Positions 58,001-64,000 of a stretch of DNA of 64,000 nucleotides are shown here, piece after piece. How positions within the stretch are numbered: position 1 is the first letter of the stretch; every line of letters starts with the position of its first letter. Origin of the DNA: Paragonimus skrjabini miyazakii (lineage: Eukaryota > Platyhelminthes > Trematoda > Plagiorchiida > Troglotrematidae). The translations under genes were made by a program, and so were the position numbers. The stretch covers positions 24,225 to 88,224 of the forward strand of contig JTDE01001098.1 of assembly GCA_014338405.1 (NCBI GenBank). The letters are read 5' to 3'. The notes beneath the pieces were generated by a model. The model did not search any database and was not told where the DNA came from. It saw nothing but the letters and a program-made list of their open reading frames with translations.

Positions 58001-61000
58001 CATCTAGGTATTCATCAGAAAGATAAGCTGACGGAGGCCCCTTTCCAAAATTTCGTAATTAGGTCGCTATGCATCAATGAGATTACAAACTGTGCTGATT
58101 ATCAGTGCATTTTAGGAATGACACCTAGAACATCACTTGGGTGGACTGCACATAAATAAAGTCACTTCGGCTAATCAATGAAGAGTATACGTAAATGGTT
58201 TGGTGACCACGATATGTTAATGTCATAAATACTTTATGGTTCAGCACAGGCTTGTATTACGCCCGTCAGCTAGTTTCTCACACGAGTTCTGAATCACAAC
58301 AAGCAAGGTTCACTTATCGTGGACAGGAAGAAACGAGACTTTCATTATTTTCAGACGCGCTCAGTTGTACGTAACCAATCAAGCACTTTGGTACAGTTTC
58401 AAATCTTACCAATAACCGCGTCAAATTCGGGTTTTTAAAGAATAGCATTTCGCAATAACACAGAGTGAGCATAGACTTTTTGGCAAGCCTATATCGTAAA
58501 GAAGCACTTGGGGTTCGGCTCTGGTTACAGCGCGCCAGTTGTGCACACTTTTGTCAAGATCGGGACTTAAACTCCGATTTATGTTCTTTTGAGGCAACCG
58601 TGTTGAAAATGGCGCCAGTGATATCAGAATATGAACGATCGAATTGTGATGCCTAAATTCTCGGCCAAGATTGCATGTGAGTAGTGTTCAGACAGGAAGA
58701 TGAATCACAGTCAGAGGAAGGTTATACACTGCTGACGGATCCTTAACAAAGTGAAGCTCGAGTTCGATGCTGTTTTTAGAAAAGTGTCAGATGAAAGATT
58801 GAGCTGAGTGTGAAAGCTGCCATCAAAGTTTATCAACCATATCTTCCAGTACTTACCAGTAACGTTTACACATTACGAAAAGCTCAGTAGAGAACTAGTC
58901 AGTGTTAAACAGCGAACGAATAAGGAAAACGGGTTAGTAAACAAGGACCTATAGGCTTTATTAATTACAATTGTAGGTCACCCTCTGTCCCACAAATATA
59001 GAATACGCCAATGCCGTTTCGTAAAAGAGCAGTCTGTTGGTCATCAGGATGGCATTTCGACCTCTGGAAAGGGCATTCAGGAAACCGCCTTGGTAGACAA
59101 AACCATTAGTCACGAAGAGGTAGAGAAGCAACAGAACATTAACAATCTTAAGAAAGAACACTACAACTATAAAGGTATTGCTCTCGACATTCATGAACTC
59201 TATTAGGTTCCACAATAATCTTATCCATTTATGGTAGAGTAAAAATGGGAAGCCTTCGAATTTTAGGCATCCCTTTCTTTAAACAGTTTTCTAACAGCTC
59301 CGACTGATATGGCCAAACCGATAACAAAGAGTGCAAAATCAATTTCATGTCCACTTACTGATGCTCCACTTGAAAGTTCAAATGCCCAGTGAACCAATCG
59401 TTAAACAGCGTGTGCTGCACATTACACGTGGCGCGCAACTGCATCGGCAACCAAGCCTCCGCTCGATCACAAGAGATCTCCATAGGCAAGTGGTTGGATT
59501 GACTTACCCAAGTGAACCAGTGGCTTTCACACACCCTGCAAAAAGTACAGAAAGAAATCTCTATTCAGTCATACACAAACTGGATTATGAAAAAGTTCAG
59601 TAATTGCTATCAGAACTGATGACGGCAACAACTAAACTTATGAGCAGCGGTTTTCAGTCGATCCCATAATCCTTAAAGTAAGTGTGCAATTCAATTTGGA
59701 CCAATACCGTTTTCCGTTGTAGTATAGTGACCAATACACCGTTAAGTCGTCCAGACATCAAAACATACCGGTCATCATTACAAGTTTCCATACAGAAGGT
59801 AGGAAGCAAAGAAAAATATACTCAAGGTTGCAAAACTTCGTAACACTTAAGACACTGAAAGGGTCATGGTATGCCAGTGGACTTTGCTGCGTTGACAATC
59901 AAAGCAAGTTCTCGCTCATTCTCGTATGTCTTTATGCACTTTTGGCCATATAAATCAGTCTGAAATCAGCTTGACGGTGGCACGAACGCTGAGATAAGAC
60001 ATACAGTGGAGACTGTTACAAACGCAGCGTCTAAAGTTTACTGGTAAAAATGGACGAGGGCTGACTGTCATTATGTCGCATACGATTGCGTCTTCGCAAT
60101 CGGTTAGAGGCAACTCGCGAAGTTTGAGGAAAGAAGAGATGCGACACTGCTGCAACTCCGGGTCGTTGTTTTGTTCTTGCGCTAATTCTTCCAAATCAAC
60201 GGTGTCAGTTCGGTGTAGACCACTTGAAGTAACTCTGGACAAGGTGTCAGCGACGGTGTTTTTATCGCCCGCGAGATATCGTGTCCGTTGTGAACTGAGA
60301 AATGTAATCCAACTATCGAATTTCTCTGGGGGAATAACGGTCGGCTTTGGTGTTGAAAGAATAAATGAGCGGTTTGTGATCCGTTAGGACAACAAAACGC
60401 CTGCCCTCCAACAATTGACGAAAGCGTTTAGTGGCGAGAAAGATAGTCAACAATTCGCGACCGAAGGTACCGTAACGCGTTTGCGCTTGTTGAAGCTTGC
60501 GGGAGAAATGACAAAGGCTGGACATGGCCGTTCACGATCTGTCGCAGAACCACGCCAACAGCTGACTGGGATGCATCGGTCTGTAAAATGTGATCCGAAT
60601 CTTCGTCTATACGCATGTGTGCCAGAGTCCTCACTTGCGATAACACGTCTTCAGCTGCGAGAAATGCCGCCCTAGCCGGAAGTGGTAAAACGAAATGTTT
60701 GGGAATATCCTTTAACAAATCCGTAAGGGGTTTCAACAATTCCGAATAGTGCGGGGTTGTTACTTCGAAAGGCTTTGGGTAAAGTGTTCCGTTGGGAAGA
60801 CTAATAAAAACTAGAAACTAGGTTTGCTCAAGTGAGCTAATCCCTCACAAATGAATGACTGAGTACTTCGATCGTGCTCCGATTATTCGAGTCGATATTC
60901 ACGTTCCCTAATGTATATATATACATATATATAAAATATATAACGTATATATATATATAACGTATATATATATATCCACATTTGTTGAACATGTTACCTC

Positions 61001-63025
61001 ATTCCGGTCGACTTTTCACAAGGTGTCAATGAGAACAAACAGCTAATCGGAAAACAGAAACTAGAGTGCCGAAAGGTGTTCATATTTGCATCAATAGAAA
61101 GAGACGATCCCGATGGAATTTCGATTGAATTGGCAATGTGGGTCTCTCTTCGAGGCGTATCCTAATCTCGAACAGACACTTCTAAACTACAGGAATTTCA
61201 TCACTAGTTTAAAACACTCGATTAAGCAATCATATCACGACTTCCTTGATCCTGTCGAACTTTTAAACCACTCCAGAGTGGAATCTGCCTCGATAAGGCC
61301 TATTTTACACGACGACATTATTACACCATATAAGATTTTAGGTCGTTTTTCAGGATACAACCGTAAATGTCAAACATTCAGATTCACATAGCACGCATCC
61401 CTGAGGAAGTTTTGAAAAGTTGGAACTTATCCTTGGTGAAGCTTTCTGTTCATTGTTTCACAATTTGACGTGTAAGTAAATCTGGACAAATCATGAGAAC
61501 CATACATATATTATGGTAAGCTTTTAGTCTGTATGCAGTATTCATAAGTATAAAGTTTAACTGCAGTCATAAAGTCAATATCGAGGAAAAGCTCAGTGCT
61601 GAACAGCATGATGGCAATAAAGAAAGCAGCCAATGAGTGAGTAGTTCCACATTTGAATGACTTATCACGACAGTGACACAGTTACACTTAAATCCGAAGT
61701 AAACCCGATGGTTGTATGCTCATGAACATTAAGGAAAAATGCCAGCTCTGGGTGAGGGAACATAGCCGGATATGCCACCTTCAAACGGGTTACAATTTTA
61801 GAGCAACCCATAGAACACATATAGAATGCAGTCAGGAAACGGAACACCTGTCTATTTTTTCAAAACTGTCCCACAGTAACGGTAATACACCGGACAGACA
61901 CACAGACAACTGTGTCTGTAAAAGCACGCAACCAATCAGTCCGAAATGGCCATTAGATAAAATCGTGCTATTGAACCCCATTCCCAATTGACGAACTATC
62001 CAATTGTTTTGAATATGAGAAGTAGACTGATTCGTTCATCTTGTGCCGTTGTCCAATAAAAGATAGGTAGCAGAATTTTGTGTTTAGGACTGTGTGAGAG
62101 ACCTCTTCTTGAATTAGATGAGGTGAATTGAAATTCTGGCTGATTTCACCCAGAAAGTTAACGTACTTGGAAAGACCTCAGTAGAGCAACCACGTACGCC
62201 AGGGCCATGCAATGAACTACATTTAATGTAACCTGCTCAACCCCTTGGAAAGTGCAACATTAACGATAAGTGGTTAAACATTGTCGTTTCATGCAATACA
62301 ATCATTGGCAGCAATTGTTACATGGCTGAATATGATGTTTAAGACAAACGAACAGGCGTCATTGTTATATCTCTAGTCCAGGCATTTTGAAAGGGGTAAG
62401 CTACTTTTGCTGCACACAAAACGCGGCAGCATACCAAGTATACGATTTTGCAATCATTCAAATATGCTGACTTATTCGGTTATTAAAATTCGAGTGGTGC
62501 ATACATCCATTTCCTCACAGTCCGTTCGATTAGACAACCATGGCACGTTGAAATGCGATTTACATCGAGACCTCCATTAAATCAGTGACTGACATATTGG
62601 CAATGAAACTAAATTATTCAATACAAAAAAAGATATCTAAATCACTACTGCATTTGTGGCGATCAAATGAAAATTAAAAGGTAATAAATTAAATTTGATA
62701 TTGGCTATTTGTAATTCGAGACAAATAAAGCCGTTAGTGGATTTTGCTTGACGTTCGGTGCAAAAATCGTGCTCCGTTTCGATGACGTTACTGATACACT
62801 TGGTAGGTTTAGAAAGCTCAATCAGATGGGTCAACACGATCCTGAACGACATTTTCTCTGTATGCACTTTATGCGGAAATATATTTACATAGTTAAAATA
62901 AGGTGAATGATGTGAGAAAAAACTGACCGAACGATGAAAAAGTATCCCACGGTACCCCAGAACCCGAACAACGGATAGTACAGAAGGAATATTTTGACGT
63001 AGAACGCACTTATCCATGCTAGATC
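55037..63025 (-). CDS. Front-end (cytochrome-b5-type) fatty acid desaturase, four 3' exons
   Basis: Minus-strand exons: 63025..62928, 59535..59359, 56995..56870 and 55100..55037. The acceptor/donor pairs are TTCAG/GTCAGT, TTGCAG/GTAAGT, TTCTAG/GTGAGT and CCAATAG to the stop at 55039..55037. All junctions are phase 2 and keep frame. Exon 1 here encodes a membrane segment (FYVKIFLLYYPLFGFWGTV). Exon 2 has ESHWFTWVSQSNHLPME, ATCNVQHTLFNDWFTGHLNF and QVEHH, the third histidine box with Gln in place of the first His, typical of Delta-5/Delta-6 type enzymes. Exon 3 continues LFPTMPRHNLIKAQPYVKKL and ends FRDIVR. Exon 4 is SLKKAAELWKKASHTTNKTD. These enzymes sit in the ER membrane and desaturate fatty acyl chains between an existing double bond and the carboxyl end, using electrons from the fused cytochrome b5. 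The b5 domain and first two His boxes should lie upstream, beyond 64000. Introns of 1.8, 2.4 and 3.4 kb hold repeat debris. Confidence 0.93.
59830..60785 (-). mobile_element. Ty3/Gypsy remnant (RT end, RNase H, integrase zinc finger) inside a desaturase intron
   Basis: Minus strand, pol order preserved. From about 60785: FEVTTPHYSELLKPLTDLLK (RT thumb). Then RNase H: QTDASQSAVGVVLRQ (first catalytic Asp), a frameshift, then HFSRKLQQAQTRYGTFGREL and VVLTDHKPLIYSF, YSPREIR, a TAG at 60315..60313. After another frameshift comes VADTLSRV, then the integrase N-terminal part: SVRATVKLISD, TGA at 59957..59955, FIWPKVHKDIRE, TGA at 59918..59916, ARTCFDCQRSKVH. The zinc-finger Cys pair is kept but the second His appears as Tyr (MSY). 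The integrase core and LTRs are not recognised. A dead insertion in the same orientation as the host gene. Confidence 0.9.
60786..62927. other. Desaturase intron, remainder
   Basis: Holds a TA-rich tract (60908..60976) and a plus-strand frame 61113..61391 of 92 codons that is not recognised. The latter is followed by CTGAGGAAG..GGAAC at 61401, like the motif after the Penelope ORF. Otherwise only chance ORFs. Confidence 0.4.
60908..60976. repeat. TA-rich simple repeat
   Basis: Interrupted (TA)n with repeated ATAACGTATATATATATA units. Confidence 0.9.
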
Positions 63026-63949
63026 CTGAAGGTAGAGAGGAAAACATTAGAATGCTAGCATTATCGAAAATAGTGTGAAAAATAAAGTAACCGAGACAAA
63101 CTGTCCATTTTAATGCTGCACTAATTCATGATAGAAAAACGCGTCAATTATGCATACCGACAGGCCACAACCAAGACATTACGAGTAAGTGATCAGGACT
63201 TGCAGAAGAATATTACGACATCCATAAGCTGTGCGCTATAACACAGATTACCATGATATGATGCGAATGAACTGTGTGCTGCAGACAAAAAAAGTGACAT
63301 CAGTCTGAAAGTGTATTAACTAACCCGAATATCGAACTTGGACTACCAAATATACTTTATGAATAATAATGACGGCTGTTTGCATTTAGCTGTACAGTTA
63401 CAACCAACCCACATCAATGATCACTGCTGTTAGACAGCAAGCAAAATTAGTCTCTTGAAACCGGATGAACTGAACAGTAAAGCTTTCAATGAACTGACTA
63501 AATGAAAATTATCCATAAAAAATCGGACTCGTAGACGTTTCCGAATTTAGCTGTAGCTTTAAAATGCCTTCAACTAGTTTCTAATTTCGTAAAAAAATTA
63601 GAACAAGGTATCTGTCGGGAAAATAATAATATCACAGTGGAGTAACATCGATTGAATAATTAAACAAAACATCATTTAGACTAAACATTAAAAAGTAAGA
63701 ACCACTGACTAAAGAAAAATCTGGAGTAAATATCGTAGCTCATATGATAAGATTTGAATTGTGATCAAGTTTTCGTACGGTCTTGCTTCAAATAATGAGA
63801 TTAGATAGAGATCGACGTTCGTGATGCGTGTACTTCAAGTATAATATTGGGATAAGAACGATCACTTCTTGGAAACTTTAGTAACCGACATAACTTAGAT
63901 GTTATTGTGGTATCTATACTTATCTGTGAACAGACGGCAGGCAATGTGA

Positions 63950-63954
<5 letters not shown>
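63026..63954. other. Desaturase intron continuing upstream
   Basis: The gene must continue here on the minus strand because the first exon in the window starts in phase 0 in mid-protein. No exon with an HDxxH or HxxHH box is visible up to the window edge. Confidence 0.5.

Positions 63955-63999
<45 letters not shown>
63955..63999. repeat. (TA)n microsatellite at the window edge
   Basis: About 22 TA units reaching the end of the window. Confidence 0.95.

Positions 64000-64000
<1 letters not shown>

Noticed and set aside
58961..59215. Minus-strand hydrophobic ORF with an acceptor-like TTCTTTCTTAAG and AATAAA overlapping the stop
   Set aside because: It lies inside a desaturase intron in the same orientation, and the opposite strand is open too. 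It would prematurely end the transcript, so it is probably chance.
59331..59603. Plus-strand 90-codon ORF
   Set aside because: It is the antisense of a well-supported desaturase exon (59535..59359, minus strand).
62637..63047. Minus-strand ATG ORF of 136 codons, the longest non-repeat single-exon frame after the lectin-like copies and the repeat proteins
   Set aside because: Its first part overlaps the desaturase exon 63025..62928 in a different frame, and the rest runs into the intron.
1..64000. CRISPR arrays, operons, bacterial promoters, prophage
   Set aside because: No direct-repeat/spacer pattern and no compact gene organisation; the sequence is eukaryotic.

Overview
This is animal nuclear DNA and most likely comes from a parasitic flatworm (digenean trematode). 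Evidence: AT-rich sequence, genes split into short exons by introns of 0.35 to 3.4 kb with GT..AG borders, a mixed retroelement load (Penelope-like, Ty3/Gypsy, non-LTR, tRNA-derived SINE), and small secreted cysteine-rich proteins. The species assignment is inference. There is nothing bacterial, viral or CRISPR-like, so long ORFs here are mostly chance. I therefore judged coding by homology, splice borders and intron phase.

Secure host genes: (1) two paralogous secreted proteins with a C-type-lectin-like domain and a PAN/apple-like tail, arranged head to head at 5249..6363 (-) and 14748..15861 (+). Both have two exons with an identical phase-2 intron position. The minus copy has a one-base deletion in a homopolymer. 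(2) A front-end (cytochrome-b5-type) fatty acid desaturase on the minus strand, 63025 to 55037. Four exons are joined in compatible phase and the 5' exons lie outside the window. (3) The first coding exon of an LC8-type dynein light chain (45884..46071, -). A possible RNase P Rpp14-like first exon (53763..53943, -) is weaker. About a dozen further ORFs have plausible splice borders but no recognisable family; they are listed at low confidence.

Mobile DNA: a Penelope-like element (32041..34100, +) with RT and GIY-YIG endonuclease, broken by two in-frame stops and a changed RT active site; a second, 5'-truncated copy (41300..42240, -); Ty3/Gypsy remnants at 99..340 (+) and 59830..60785 (-, inside a desaturase intron); and a non-LTR retrotransposon remnant at 47400..48683 that runs into a 100-N assembly gap.

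A dispersed repeat with a tRNA-like core occurs at least nine times (8.4, 8.8, 23.9, 25.5, 36.2, 36.3, 37.7, 50.2 to 50.9 kb). One copy is inserted in another with an 11-bp target-site duplication. Full copies carry about 130 bp of conserved sequence upstream of the tRNA-like core, which is unusual for a simple SINE. TA-dinucleotide tracts are at 40.1, 51.7, 60.9 and 64.0 kb. Large parts of 1 to 5, 9 to 14, 18 to 21, 28 to 30, 34 to 36, 39 to 41, 42 to 45 and 51 to 53 kb hold nothing I can support.
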